Part shown: one piece after another, positions 26,303-34,451 of the stretch
Numbering within the stretch: the stretch's first letter is position 1
How the letters are laid out: each line of letters begins with the position of its first letter
DNA from: Posidoniimonas polymericola
GTDB lineage: Bacteria; Planctomycetota; Planctomycetia; Pirellulales; Lacipirellulaceae
Direction of reading: 5' to 3'
DNA length: 64,000 bases
Assembly (NCBI RefSeq): GCF_007859935.1
Contig: NZ_SJPO01000001.1
Location: 1 to 64,000, forward strand
The notes under the pieces: generated by a model
Databases searched by the model: none
What the model saw: the letters and a program-made list of their open reading frames with translations, nothing else
What the model was told of the DNA's origin: nothing
Made by a program: the position numbers and the translations under genes

Positions 26303-27070
26303 CTATTGCGGCGCGGTCAGCTTGACGATCAGCTCGCCGTCGGCGATCTCGAGCGAATGCGGCAGCGGCGTGGGCTGGCCCGGCTTGTCCATCCGCAGCG
26401 CCAGCTCGGGCAGCTCGCCGGTGGTGTCGAGGAAGAGGTTGCCCTGCAGGCGGGACTTCTCTTTCGGCAGCAGGCTCGTCAGCGCCGAGAGTGGCAGCGG
26501 CAGCCGGCCGATGCGGGCGTTGTCGATCTGCAGCCGCAGCTCGTTGTTCGGGGCGGGGTTGCCGGCGGCGGCGCCGTTGGCGATGGGCTGCGGGGCGAAG
26601 CCGGCCGAGACGACCAGCTCGCCAAACGGGGTCGCCAACGCGACGCCGACCAGCACCCGGCCGTCGACCAGCCGGATCCGGGGCGCCGACACCTGGCCGG
26701 CGTGCGGCCCGTCGGAGACCAGCAGCGTGTTGATCTCGTCCTCGGTGACGCGGATGGTGTGCGTTGGGCTGTGGTTGGGTTGCGCCGGCTGGGCCGCGAA
26801 GAGTGCGGCGATGACATCGTTGTTGGCCTTGGCAGGTTTTTCGCGTGCCGGCTGGAGCGACGCCGCCCGCCAGCGGAGGTAGTCGTCGCGGAGCTGCTCG
26901 AAGTGCTGCTCGGCCGCCTGGACCGCGGCCGGGTCGGCCGAGAGGGAGGCGCGCTCCGAGTAGAAGCTCGGGGACCAGAGCGCGAGGGTCACGGCCGTGC
27001 CAATGCAGAAGAGAACCAACCCAAAACAGACGAAGCCGGCGAGCAGCAGGCGGAGGACAAGGCGTTTCAT
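26303..27070 (-). CDS. Membrane-anchored hypothetical protein
   Basis: The 255-aa product has one N-terminal transmembrane helix (MKRLVLRLLLAGFVCFGLVLFCIGTA, then VTLALW). It carries a soluble region with a helix (VQAAEQHFEQLRDDYLRWRAASLQ), an ITVTEDEINTLL-like VTEDEINTLLVSDGP segment, and a repeated hydrophobic-strand pattern (LVDGRVLVGVALATPFGELVVSAGF, NARIGRLPLPLSALTSLLP). This resembles lipid-binding LEA/AsmA-like barrel proteins, but no family is assigned. The ATG was chosen at the helix; a GTG-type upstream start is possible. It is divergent from the phytase-like gene and upstream of the sialidase-like gene. Confidence 0.65.
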   Translation of the reverse strand: MKRLVLRLLLAGFVCFGLVLFCIGTAVTLALWSPSFYSERASLSADPAAVQAAEQHFEQLRDDYLRWRAASLQPAREKPAKANNDVIAALFAAQPAQPNHSPTHTIRVTEDEINTLLVSDGPHAGQVSAPRIRLVDGRVLVGVALATPFGELVVSAGFAPQPIANGAAAGNPAPNNELRLQIDNARIGRLPLPLSALTSLLPKEKSRLQGNLFLDTTGELPELALRMDKPGQPTPLPHSLEIADGELIVKLTAPQ

Positions 27071-27282
27071 CGTTCGGCCGTCGGGAGCGGGGTGCGGGTA
27101 GGAAATGTGCGTCGACACGCAATTCTAGTTCACGCCGCAGCCGTGGGCCGTCGGCGGCCCGATGACCGCTCAAACCCGCGTGAACGCACCCCCGGCGGGC
27201 CCCGTTCGCTCGCCCTGGGCCGGCTGATTAGAATCGGGCTAGCCCGGGCCGCTCCTCACCCTGCTCGTTGGCGCCTATTTGG

Positions 27283-28557
27283 ATGAACGCCGTTATGCCC
27301 ATGCTTTGCCGCTATGCATTGCTGACTACGTTGGCGCTCGCCCTGCCGTGCCGTGCGGAGTGGTCGGTCACGCCAGCCGGTGCAGTGACCCTCGACGGCA
27401 GCGCGCTGCCCGCCGCCACGTTTGCCGAGATGAGCGGGATCGGTCATTTTAGCGGCTCGCGGTACTACGTGGTGCAGGACTCCGGCGCGCAGGTCATCGG
27501 GATCGATGTGACGTTCGCCGCCGGCAGTCTGACCCAGGCGCAGGCCGCCGAGGTCTACCCGCTGTCGTCGTCGCTCGATTACGAAGGGATCGCCGCCGGG
27601 CTGAGCGAGCCATTGCTGTTCGTATCCGAAGAGGGAGGGCCGGGCGTCCTCGAGATCAACCGCGACACGGGCCAGCAGGTGCGGAGCCTGACGATCCCGG
27701 CGGTGTTTGCCAACCGCCGCGGCAACCGCGGCTTCGAGTCGCTCGACCGAGTGGGCGATGTCCTGTGGACCGCCAACGAGGAGGCCCTGACGGTCGACGG
27801 GCCGGTGGCGACTACATCCGCGGGCAGCACGGTGCGTCTGCTGAAGCTCGACGCCGTCAGCGGCGAGCCATTGGCCCAGTACGCGTACAACGTCGAACCG
27901 ATCCACACCAGCGGCTTCTCCTCGCAGAGCGGGCTGTCCGACCTGCTTATCGCTCCCGACGGGCGGCTGATCACGCTCGAACGCTCGTTCGCGGGTCTGG
28001 CGAATCCGGCCTACCTGTCACGGATCTACGAGGTCGACCTCACCGGCGCGACCGACATCAGCCAGGCGGCGTTCGACAGTGGGCTGATCGGTCAGACTTA
28101 CACGCCGGCAAGCAAGCGGCTGCTCTGGTCGGGGAGCATCGGCGCGGCGGGGCAGAACCTCGAGGGGCTGGCCCTAGGGCCGCAAGCGGCCGACGGCTCT
28201 TGGGACTTGCTAGGCGTGGTCGACGACGGCGCCGGCGGCGACCCCTACAGCGGAAACACGGTGGTCGGTTTCCGGCTGGCGCCCAGCACGCCGCAGGTCG
28301 AGGGCGACTACAACGGCGACGGCCAGGTCGACACCGCCGACTACGACACCTGGCGCCGTGCGTACGGGCTTAGCTACACCGCGGGGCAGGGCGCCGACGG
28401 CAACGGCGATGGCGTGGTCAACGCCGCGGACTACGCCGTCTGGCGCGATGCGCTGACCGCGACTGAATCGGCGGCCCATGGCCAGGCGCCAGAGCCGACG
28501 GCGGCTGTGTTAGCGCTGATGGTAACGGGCGTCGGCTTGATGAAGCCCCGCAGCTAG
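27283..28557 (+). CDS. Secreted phytase-like/esterase-like protein with dockerin and PEP-CTERM-like tail
   Basis: The 424-aa product starts with a signal peptide (MPMLCRYALLTTLALALPCRA). The main domain (about 25-335) resembles the phytase-like esterase family of beta-propellers (MSGIGHFSGSRYYVVQDSG, DYEGIAAGL, NRGFESLDRVGDVLWTANEEAL, LLIAPDGRLITLER, NLEGLALG). A dockerin EF-hand pair follows (DYNGDGQVDTADYDTWRRAYG and DGNGDGVVNAADYAVWRDAL). It ends PEPTAAVLALMVTGVGLMKP, a PEP-CTERM-like tail with a weak basic end. Enzyme activity is inferred. Alternative starts at 27295 or 27301 only shorten the signal region. Confidence 0.82.
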   Translation: MNAVMPMLCRYALLTTLALALPCRAEWSVTPAGAVTLDGSALPAATFAEMSGIGHFSGSRYYVVQDSGAQVIGIDVTFAAGSLTQAQAAEVYPLSSSLDYEGIAAGLSEPLLFVSEEGGPGVLEINRDTGQQVRSLTIPAVFANRRGNRGFESLDRVGDVLWTANEEALTVDGPVATTSAGSTVRLLKLDAVSGEPLAQYAYNVEPIHTSGFSSQSGLSDLLIAPDGRLITLERSFAGLANPAYLSRIYEVDLTGATDISQAAFDSGLIGQTYTPASKRLLWSGSIGAAGQNLEGLALGPQAADGSWDLLGVVDDGAGGDPYSGNTVVGFRLAPSTPQVEGDYNGDGQVDTADYDTWRRAYGLSYTAGQGADGNGDGVVNAADYAVWRDALTATESAAHGQAPEPTAAVLALMVTGVGLMKPRS

Positions 28558-29750
28558 AACCGCTGGGCCTCGTCGGGTCCGGGTGTGGCGTACGCCGGGT
28601 CCTTCGCGCGGACGATCACCTCGCCGGCGTCGGTGGTGCGGACGTCGAGCGGCACGATGGTCACGCCCTGCTCGTTGATCGTGTAGGCGTTGTCGCTGAG
28701 GTCACGCTGCTCGATACCGTCGCGTGGCACAGGCGGCAGGTTGCCGTTGAAGAACGCGGTGCACCACCAGCGGCCCTGGCGGTCCTGGAACGGCGTGCCG
28801 TGGCCGAGGAACCGGCCGACGAACTTCCGCGGCCCATAAGGCCCGGTGATCTCATCGGCGACGCAGTAGTACAGGTTGTACGAGCCGCGGCGGCCCTGGT
28901 CGGTCGACCACGCGGTGCCGAGGTGCACGTACTTGCCGCCGACCTTGATCATCGTGGCGCCCTCGTGGCCGATCCGCTGGATTGGCTCGCCGTCGGGGCC
29001 GGGGCGGTCGCCGGCTGGGTCGATGCGGGTGCTGGGGCCGGCGTAGTCGCTGAGGTCGGCCTTCAGCGGGGCGATCTCGGTGTTGCCCCACAGCAGGTAG
29101 AGGGCGCCGTCGTCGTCCTGGAACAGCGACGGGTCGTGCCGCCTGCCGAGCCGGCGGCCCATCGGGTGCGACCACGGGCCGGCGAGCTCCTTGCCCTCGG
29201 TGAGCGCCAGGCTCGCGACGTACTGCGGGCAGTGGACCAGCGCCCAGCGTTCGCCGAGCCAGTGCACCTCGGGCGCCCAGATCAGCCGCCGCTGCGGGTC
29301 CGAGACCCGGCGGCCACGGATCGAGTCGTCGAGCGTGAACGGAGCGCCGAGCGGCTCCCAGTCGATCAGGTCGCGGCTGCGGTACACGCGGACCTGCTCG
29401 CCGACGATGCTCTTGACGCCCAGGCCCGTGTTGTACGGGTCGGCCGCCTCGCGGGGGTCGCCCTCGTCGGGCTGGGTGCCGGTGAGGTAGTACCAGTCGT
29501 CGGGCCCGAGGACGATGTACGGGTCGCGGATCCAGCCCGACTTGATGTACAGCGCGCGGTCGTGGCTCTCGAGCCCAGCGCGGATCGTTTCGGCGTCCAT
29601 CACCGGCCCTGGCTGGCGGTCTGTCGGGACCGCGCGGAAGCGGGGATTCGGCTCAACAACCTCATCGCCCGCGGCGCAGCAGGGCGACACGCCCTGCGTC
29701 AGCAGGCAGGAGAGGGACAACAACAGACCGGCGGCAATCGAGTGGTGCAT
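28554..29750 (-). CDS. Glycoside hydrolase family 43-like protein
   Basis: The 398-aa product has a signal peptide (MHHSIAAGLLLSLSCLL). It has the five-bladed propeller pattern of GH43, usually beta-xylosidase or arabinanase. GWIRDPYIVLGPDDWYYLTGT carries the conserved catalytic Asp, followed by SRDLIDWEPLG, WAPEVHWLGERWALVHC and DPSLFQDDDGALYLLWGN. The remaining blocks include EGATMIKVGGKYVHLGTAW. The catalytic Glu lies probably in the EGATM block. Substrate is not resolvable. An upstream frame would add a non-signal N-terminus, so ATG at the signal peptide was chosen. The 3' end overlaps the phytase-like gene's stop by 4 bp. Confidence 0.85.
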   Translation of the reverse strand: MHHSIAAGLLLSLSCLLTQGVSPCCAAGDEVVEPNPRFRAVPTDRQPGPVMDAETIRAGLESHDRALYIKSGWIRDPYIVLGPDDWYYLTGTQPDEGDPREAADPYNTGLGVKSIVGEQVRVYRSRDLIDWEPLGAPFTLDDSIRGRRVSDPQRRLIWAPEVHWLGERWALVHCPQYVASLALTEGKELAGPWSHPMGRRLGRRHDPSLFQDDDGALYLLWGNTEIAPLKADLSDYAGPSTRIDPAGDRPGPDGEPIQRIGHEGATMIKVGGKYVHLGTAWSTDQGRRGSYNLYYCVADEITGPYGPRKFVGRFLGHGTPFQDRQGRWWCTAFFNGNLPPVPRDGIEQRDLSDNAYTINEQGVTIVPLDVRTTDAGEVIVRAKDPAYATPGPDEAQRF

Positions 29751-29837
29751 GGCGCAATCGGGGCAGGGGGGTGCGGGTGAATCAGGATTCAACGCGACCG
29801 CAGCCTGCCAGGCGCCGCGGGTTCTCAATAGTCGCTG

Positions 29838-30146
29838 CTACAGGTAGCTGCAGCAGTAGTCGGCCACGCCGGTGATCTTCAGCTTGAAGCTGCTGTTGGC
29901 CGGCACGTAGTAGCTCTCGCCGGCGGCGTAGGTCTTCCACTCCTCGCCCGGAAGCTGCACCTGCATCTCGCCAGCGAGCACTTCCATCAGCTCGCGGGCG
30001 TCGGTGTTGAACTCGTAGTCGCCGGCCAGCATCACGCCGAGGGTTTTCTTCGTGCCGTCCTCCAGCACGACGGTGCGGCTGGTGACCTTGCCGTCGAAGT
30101 AGACGTTGGCTTCACGGACGATCGTGACATTGTTGAACTCGGACAC
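29838..30146 (-). CDS. ppnP: Pyrimidine/purine nucleoside phosphorylase (DUF1255)
   Basis: PpnP phosphorolyses diverse nucleosides to bases and ribose 1-phosphate in the cytoplasm. The 102-aa product is a single cupin of typical length: [40 protein letters not shown] and [20 protein letters not shown] with [13 protein letters not shown]. The start is a GTG (V-S-E-F-N-N) with an AGGA-type Shine-Dalgarno in the leader; no ATG fits. A perfect TATAAT lies 47 bp upstream on the minus strand. It is co-oriented with the GH43-like gene but separated by about 90 bp, so it has its own promoter. Confidence 0.93.
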   Translation of the reverse strand: MSEFNNVTIVREANVYFDGKVTSRTVVLEDGTKKTLGVMLAGDYEFNTDARELMEVLAGEMQVQLPGEEWKTYAAGESYYVPANSSFKLKITGVADYCCSYL

Positions 30147-30508
30147 GCGGCGGCTTCCTGGAGGCAGGGTCGGGGGGATGATCAGAGCAGTAATTATAGC
30201 CTGGGACGGCCCGCGGCGGGGAGCCGGGCGCGGGGGCGTTGGGACGCTGTGGCGATTGGTGCGCAGGCGAGAATCCACACATTTTTCCCCTCGAGCGGCG
30301 GCGATTGTCGATCGGTTGATCCGCATTCCGAAGCCGTTGCCGTTGGCGGAGTAGCGTCGGCGGGCGTGCGGAATCGCACGCATCTCACGGCGGCGGCGAC
30401 TGCCCCCGCTAGTGGAAATCCACATCGCACCGGGCCGCCGAGAGCTACACCTGAACAGCAGCGCTCGTTTGCCTGCTTTGCGACACAACCGCGTAGAGGA
30501 ACTACCCC
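30147..30508. other. Divergent promoter region of ppnP and chemoreceptor
   Basis: This 362-bp gap contains a minus-strand TATAAT for ppnP at 30193-30198 and a GAGGA ribosome site just before the chemoreceptor ATG. No other gene is seen. A GC-rich block (about 30205-30240) and a region with AT runs (30275-30290) look like ordinary regulatory DNA. Confidence 0.5.
30193..30198 (-). promoter_or_regulatory. Candidate -10 box of ppnP
   Basis: The minus strand reads TATAAT 47 bp before the GTG start, matching the sigma70 -10 consensus exactly. No good TTGACA lies 17 bp upstream, so the promoter call is partial. Confidence 0.4.
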
Positions 30509-31792
30509 ATGACGATCGCCAGCCTGTTTGCCCCCGGAGCCTTCAGCGCCCACGAGCCCGAAACGACGAGCCCGCCTGTCAGTGTCGTTGACGGCCCGTG
30601 CGACCCCACCAAGCGCCTGCGGCAGGCGGTCGGGTCGTCGATGCAGATCAGCGAGGCGATGACGGCGGTGTCGTTCGCCGTGGGCGACCTGCACGAGATC
30701 AATGCGCGGACCCAGACCATCAGCGCCGCCACCGAGGAGATGCTCAGCACCATCAGCGAGATCTCCCGCACCAGCAACGAGTGCGCCGGAGCCACCAACG
30801 AGTGCCGCGGAGCCATCGCCAAGGGCGCCGCCGCGATCGACGAGAGCGTCGAGGGGATGGCCAGGATCTCTGCCCTCACCAAGGACGGCGTCGCCCGGGC
30901 GGCGCAGCTTCAGCAGGCGAGCGAGGCGATCGGCAAGATCGTGCAGATTATCCAGGACATCGCCGGCCAGACCAACCTGCTGGCCCTCAACGCCACGATC
31001 GAGGCCGCCCGGGCCGGCGCCGCGGGCAAGGGCTTCGCCGTGGTGGCGGCCGAGGTCAAGGAGCTGTCGCAGCAGACCGCCAACGCGACGCAGGACATCG
31101 AGAAGCAGATCAACGCCATCAAGGACGGCATCCTGCTGATGCACGAGTCGATGCAGCAGTCGAGCGAGGCAGTAACCGAAGGCGACGCCCAGATCCGCGA
31201 GGTCGGTCGCGAGATGGAGCAGCTCCAGCAGTCGATCGATCAGACCGGCATCGCGGTGACGTCGACCGCGGCCAGCGTGACCGAGCAGACCGCGGCGATG
31301 GAGGAGATCTCCCGCTCGATCCACGACATCGCCGCCCTGACGCGCAAGTCGACCGCCCACGCCGAGACCGCACTCGACAAGGTCAGCAGCACCGAGCAGA
31401 TCATCGAGGAGCAGTTCGACGAGCTCGACCCCGACACGATTGAGAACTACGTGCTGTACCGCGCCCAGAGCGACCACTACCTCTGGAAGAAGCGGCTGGC
31501 GGAGCTGCTGGCGGGGCGGTCGCAGCTCACCGAGCAGGAGCTCGCGAGCCACCACGACTGCCGGCTCGGCAAGTGGTACGACGGCGCGCGGCTCGACCCG
31601 GTGATCGGCGCCATCCCCGAGTTCGTCCAGCTGCCGGGGCCGCACGAAGAGGTGCACCAGCACGGCAAGCAGGTCGCGCGGCTGGCGAACGCCGGCCAAC
31701 GCGACCAGGCGATCGTCGCCTTCGAGCAGATGGACAAAGCGTCCGAAGAGGTGATCCGGCTGCTGCAGGGTGTGCTGCAGCGGCTGGCGTAG
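30509..31792 (+). CDS. Soluble methyl-accepting chemotaxis protein with CZB domain
   Basis: The 427-aa product lacks transmembrane segments, so it is a cytoplasmic chemoreceptor. The signalling domain covers about residues 60-300, with a hairpin tip [27 protein letters not shown] (about 148-174). The C-terminal CZB (chemoreceptor zinc-binding) domain is at about 320-425 with HYLWKKR (His321), [10 protein letters not shown] (Cys351, the CxLGxW motif) and [14 protein letters not shown] domains bind zinc through three His and one Cys and can sense hypochlorite or zinc. No CheA, CheW or CheR gene is adjacent, so partners are elsewhere. An AGAGGA Shine-Dalgarno precedes the ATG. Confidence 0.92.
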   Translation: MTIASLFAPGAFSAHEPETTSPPVSVVDGPCDPTKRLRQAVGSSMQISEAMTAVSFAVGDLHEINARTQTISAATEEMLSTISEISRTSNECAGATNECRGAIAKGAAAIDESVEGMARISALTKDGVARAAQLQQASEAIGKIVQIIQDIAGQTNLLALNATIEAARAGAAGKGFAVVAAEVKELSQQTANATQDIEKQINAIKDGILLMHESMQQSSEAVTEGDAQIREVGREMEQLQQSIDQTGIAVTSTAASVTEQTAAMEEISRSIHDIAALTRKSTAHAETALDKVSSTEQIIEEQFDELDPDTIENYVLYRAQSDHYLWKKRLAELLAGRSQLTEQELASHHDCRLGKWYDGARLDPVIGAIPEFVQLPGPHEEVHQHGKQVARLANAGQRDQAIVAFEQMDKASEEVIRLLQGVLQRLA

Positions 31793-31849
31793 CAGGCTGT
31801 GTGGCCGCTGGCCGTCGAGGCGGCGAACCCGGCTCGGCGGCGGGCGGCG

Positions 31850-33283
31850 CTACGCGACCGACGGCTCTAGCTCGCCGTCACTGTCGGCCAGGTCGGGCGG
31901 CGCCTTCTCGATGACCCGCATCGAACGCCACTTGCCCCCCAGGAACCGCATCAAGAAGATCACCCCGAGGATCCAGATCCAGGCCGTGATCAGCACCCAG
32001 CAGCCGTAGATCCCCAGCCCGATCTGCGTCACCGCCACCCAGCTGGCGGCCGACAGCAGCGTCGACATGATCAGGCTGACCCACAGCACGAACTGCGTGT
32101 CGCCCGCGCCCTTGATCGCGCTGACAAACACCATCAGCGTCGCGTCGAGGAGGTTGTAGGCGGCGACAAACCGGAGCAGGGTCACGGCCATGTCGTACAC
32201 CTGGCCCCGCTCCTCGCCGAGGAAGAACCAGCGGAGGTACAGGTCGGGCACGGCAACGTACATTAGCGAGACCGTCGCCATGTAGGCCAGCGCGACGTGC
32301 AGCGAGGTCCAGGTCGAACGGGCGGCGACCTCATCGCGGTCCTCGCCCAGGTGCTGGCCGACCAGGATGCTCGCGCCCATCGACAGGCCGAAGATCGGCA
32401 TGAAGGCCAGCGTGCTGATACTGAAGGCCATGCTGGTGGCCTCGGCCTCGACCGCGCCGAGCCGGCCGACCAGCATGATAAACACCGTGAAGCCGGTGAC
32501 GTCGAGCGCCAGCTGGTAGCCGCTCGGCCCGCCGTAGTACATCACCCGCTTGAACAGCGGCCAGTCGAGTCGCATGCCGGAAAGCGTGGCGAACTGCGCC
32601 CGGTTGGCCGGCAGCATCAGCAGCACGACGTAGGTCGCGGCCTTGAGCCACAGCGAGACCACGGTCGCCCAGCCGGCGCCGGCGATGCCCATCTCGGGGA
32701 AGCCCCACTCGCCGTAGATCCACGCGTAGTCCAGCAGCAGGTTGACGACCGCGAAGAGGGCGTCGACCAGCATCACGACGCGGGTCCTGCCGCGGCCGCT
32801 GTAGAACGCGCTGAAGGACTGCGCCAGCAGCATGGCCGGCGCGCCCCACATCAGCACTTGGAAGTAAATTATCTCCAGCCGCATCGTCTCCGCGCCGTGC
32901 CCGGCGGCGGCAAACATCGCCGGCGCCAGCGGGATCGTCAGCAGCATCAGCGGCGAAGCCAGCAGCGCCACCCACACGCCCTGCCACACCGAGGGGCCGA
33001 TCCGCTCGGGCTGGCCGGCGCCGAAGTACTGCGACACAAACGTGCTGGCGTACATGCAGATGCCCAGCGGCAGGCAGAGCGCCGTGAACCACAGCGTCGA
33101 CGCGCTGAACGCGGCCGACATCGCCTCCCCGCTGACGCCCTTGAGCAGCACCCGGTCGACAAACGTCATGACCGTCCACGACATGGCCGACACCACCAGC
33201 GGCGCCGACACGCTCAGCACCTCACGCCCGCCGCCGGGGCGGGACCACCAGGTGTCGCGGCTGATAGCAGGGGAGTCAGACAA
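31850..33283 (-). CDS. MATE-family efflux transporter
   Basis: The 477-aa membrane protein shows about 12 hydrophobic segments in two pseudo-repeats, typical of MATE (NorM/DinF) sodium- or proton-coupled multidrug exporters. Characteristic parts include LVVSAMSWTVMTFVDRVLL, STFVSQYFGAGQPERIG, QSFSAFYSGRGRTRVVMLVD and ILVGQHLGEDR in the C-terminal half. The start is read as TTG (L/M-S-D-S-P), since the next ATG lies within the first membrane segment. A further N-terminal start is not evident. It is convergent with the chemoreceptor and has no clear operon partner. Drug specificity cannot be inferred. Confidence 0.88.
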   Translation of the reverse strand: MSDSPAISRDTWWSRPGGGREVLSVSAPLVVSAMSWTVMTFVDRVLLKGVSGEAMSAAFSASTLWFTALCLPLGICMYASTFVSQYFGAGQPERIGPSVWQGVWVALLASPLMLLTIPLAPAMFAAAGHGAETMRLEIIYFQVLMWGAPAMLLAQSFSAFYSGRGRTRVVMLVDALFAVVNLLLDYAWIYGEWGFPEMGIAGAGWATVVSLWLKAATYVVLLMLPANRAQFATLSGMRLDWPLFKRVMYYGGPSGYQLALDVTGFTVFIMLVGRLGAVEAEATSMAFSISTLAFMPIFGLSMGASILVGQHLGEDRDEVAARSTWTSLHVALAYMATVSLMYVAVPDLYLRWFFLGEERGQVYDMAVTLLRFVAAYNLLDATLMVFVSAIKGAGDTQFVLWVSLIMSTLLSAASWVAVTQIGLGIYGCWVLITAWIWILGVIFLMRFLGGKWRSMRVIEKAPPDLADSDGELEPSVA

Positions 33284-33335
33284 CGGGCGGGCAGTGGGAA
33301 GGCAGGAACCGGCGGGGCAACCTGGGCGGCGTCAG

Positions 33336-33356
33336 CCGCGGGGCGTTAGCCCCCGG
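33336..33356. repeat. GC-rich palindrome, CCGCGGGGC/GCCCCCGG type
   Basis: The sequence CCGCGGGGCGTTAGCCCCCG is a short GC stem (GGGGC/GCCCC) around a GTTA-type loop, located upstream of the MATE gene start. It looks like another dispersed palindrome rather than a terminator. Confidence 0.5.
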
Positions 33357-33537
33357 TTTGGGTGACGGAAGGAGCAGCAGGACGCACGGTGGGGAACACA
33401 AATCAACACTAATCACCGGCTCATTGGCGTCGATTCGTGTTCTCCGCCAACCTTCCCACTATACCGCGGACCAGGAACCCTGTCGGTAGGGCGGCCCGCG
33501 AGAGACAAGTCGGCCGCCCCGCAGGTTCGCACCCCGG

Positions 33538-33744
33538 TCAATCAGGCGTGAGCCGGATTGGCAGCTCTTCCCGCTTCAGCTTGCGGCGGATCCACCAGCC
33601 AGGGTCGTACGGCTCGTCGATAATCGCCAACGGCTTGCCGAACCCCGGCAGGTTGTCGAACTGCCCCTCGTCGATCGCCGCCTGGATCTTGGCGTCGGCG
33701 ATGCGGGTAAGGGTCGAGTCGTTGAATGCTAGCGGTTCGGGCAT
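33538..33744 (-). CDS. DUF1992 (DnaJ-homologue C28-type) small protein
   Basis: The 68-aa product is entirely one DUF1992 domain: ADAKIQAAIDEGQFDNLPGF, GKPLAIIDEPYDPGWW and RRKLKREELPI. The family occurs in bacteria and in eukaryotic DNAJC28. Its biochemical function is not established. The start is ATG (MPEPLAFND); a TTG two codons upstream is less likely. It ends the minus-strand run of small genes and shares no overlap with the 73-aa gene, 42 bp upstream. Confidence 0.85.
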   Translation of the reverse strand: MPEPLAFNDSTLTRIADAKIQAAIDEGQFDNLPGFGKPLAIIDEPYDPGWWIRRKLKREELPIRLTPD

Positions 33745-33786
33745 GAGCAACGCGCCTGAGGTCTGCTGGAAGGCGAGCCGCCGCGA

Positions 33787-34008
33787 TCAGCCCGCGGCGT
33801 CGGGCAAAGGGGACTTGATATCACTGGAGCCCTTGAGCAAATCTGCACCGCTGGCTGTCGTCGGGTTCCATACCGGTCGGTCAGACGCCGCCTGCCGCCG
33901 CGCAGCGTCCGCGGCGATGGCAAACACATCGCCGTCAAATCGTTCGGAGATCTCACAGCGCACTTTGTGGATCTCGTCGATGGTGGTGTCCGTTTTATTC
34001 GGAGTCAT
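33787..34008 (-). CDS. Small hypothetical protein, antitoxin-like
   Basis: The 73-aa product begins MTPNKTDTTIDEIHKVRCEI and continues SERFDGDVFAIAADAARRQA. The IDEIHKVRCEISE.FDGD.FAI pattern resembles short planctomycete and cyanobacterial proteins often found next to toxin-like genes. The antitoxin idea is only an inference from that look. It overlaps the 48-aa upstream gene by 14 bp, typical of a co-translated pair. Expression is probably coupled to the small genes upstream. Confidence 0.55.
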   Translation of the reverse strand: MTPNKTDTTIDEIHKVRCEISERFDGDVFAIAADAARRQAASDRPVWNPTTASGADLLKGSSDIKSPLPDAAG

Positions 34009-34141
34009 TTCCCAGCATCTCTTCGGGTGTGCAGATGATCGGGATTGGGATTCCTAAGGCGGCCCGCCGGGAGGTCATCACGGCTCCTAACCAGGTGTTC
34101 ACGGTGTTGGCGGCTCCTTGTTGCAAGATGCGTGCTTGCAC
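33995..34141 (-). CDS. Possible 48-aa small protein
   Basis: A short frame with a GTG start encodes QARILQQGAANTVNTWLGAV followed by MTSRRAALGIPIPIICTPEE and a short MLGNDSE end. The helix then PIP-motif composition looks protein-like, unlike the alternative frame through the same DNA. It overlaps the 110-aa gene's 3' end by 43 bp and the start of the 73-aa gene by 14 bp. Such packing fits translational coupling in a small accessory operon. No family is recognised, and it may also be a remnant of a longer gene. Confidence 0.4.
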   Translation of the reverse strand: MQARILQQGAANTVNTWLGAVMTSRRAALGIPIPIICTPEEMLGNDSE

Positions 34142-34431
34142 CAGTCGTCCAAAAGGTCAGCAAGCGCTTCGTCGGATCCGATGGAGACTTCTTGCGGCTG
34201 AGATAGGCAAGAGTAGCCGTACCCCATCTCCAAGATTTCGTCGCTTCGATCTGCAACTACGGAGTAGTCGGACACAAGGAGCATACCGTTGTCGCCACCG
34301 TATCCTCTGAGACGCACCTCTGTGAATAGGACGACGCCATCGCGAAACAGCAGACGGTATGGAATGTCGACGTCGAGCCGGTGCTGCTTGGCTAATAGGG
34401 ACCAGTGTCTTTGAAGTGGAGTAAGAACCAT
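34099..34431 (-). CDS. Hypothetical protein
   Basis: The 110-aa product begins MVLTPLQRHWSLLAKQHRLD and includes DIPYRLLFRDGVVLFTEVRL, RGYGGDNGMLLVSDYSVVAD and EVSIGSDEALADLLDDWCKH. It looks like a compact cytoplasmic alpha/beta protein; no family is recognised. GC content is lower than in the flanking housekeeping genes. The ATG was chosen; a TTG three codons upstream is possible. It heads the run of three to four small minus-strand genes that ends with the DUF1992 protein and may be a small accessory cassette. Confidence 0.6.
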   Translation of the reverse strand: MVLTPLQRHWSLLAKQHRLDVDIPYRLLFRDGVVLFTEVRLRGYGGDNGMLLVSDYSVVADRSDEILEMGYGYSCLSQPQEVSIGSDEALADLLDDWCKHASCNKEPPTP

Positions 34432-34451
34432 GCTCTGCAAAGCACTCCCTG

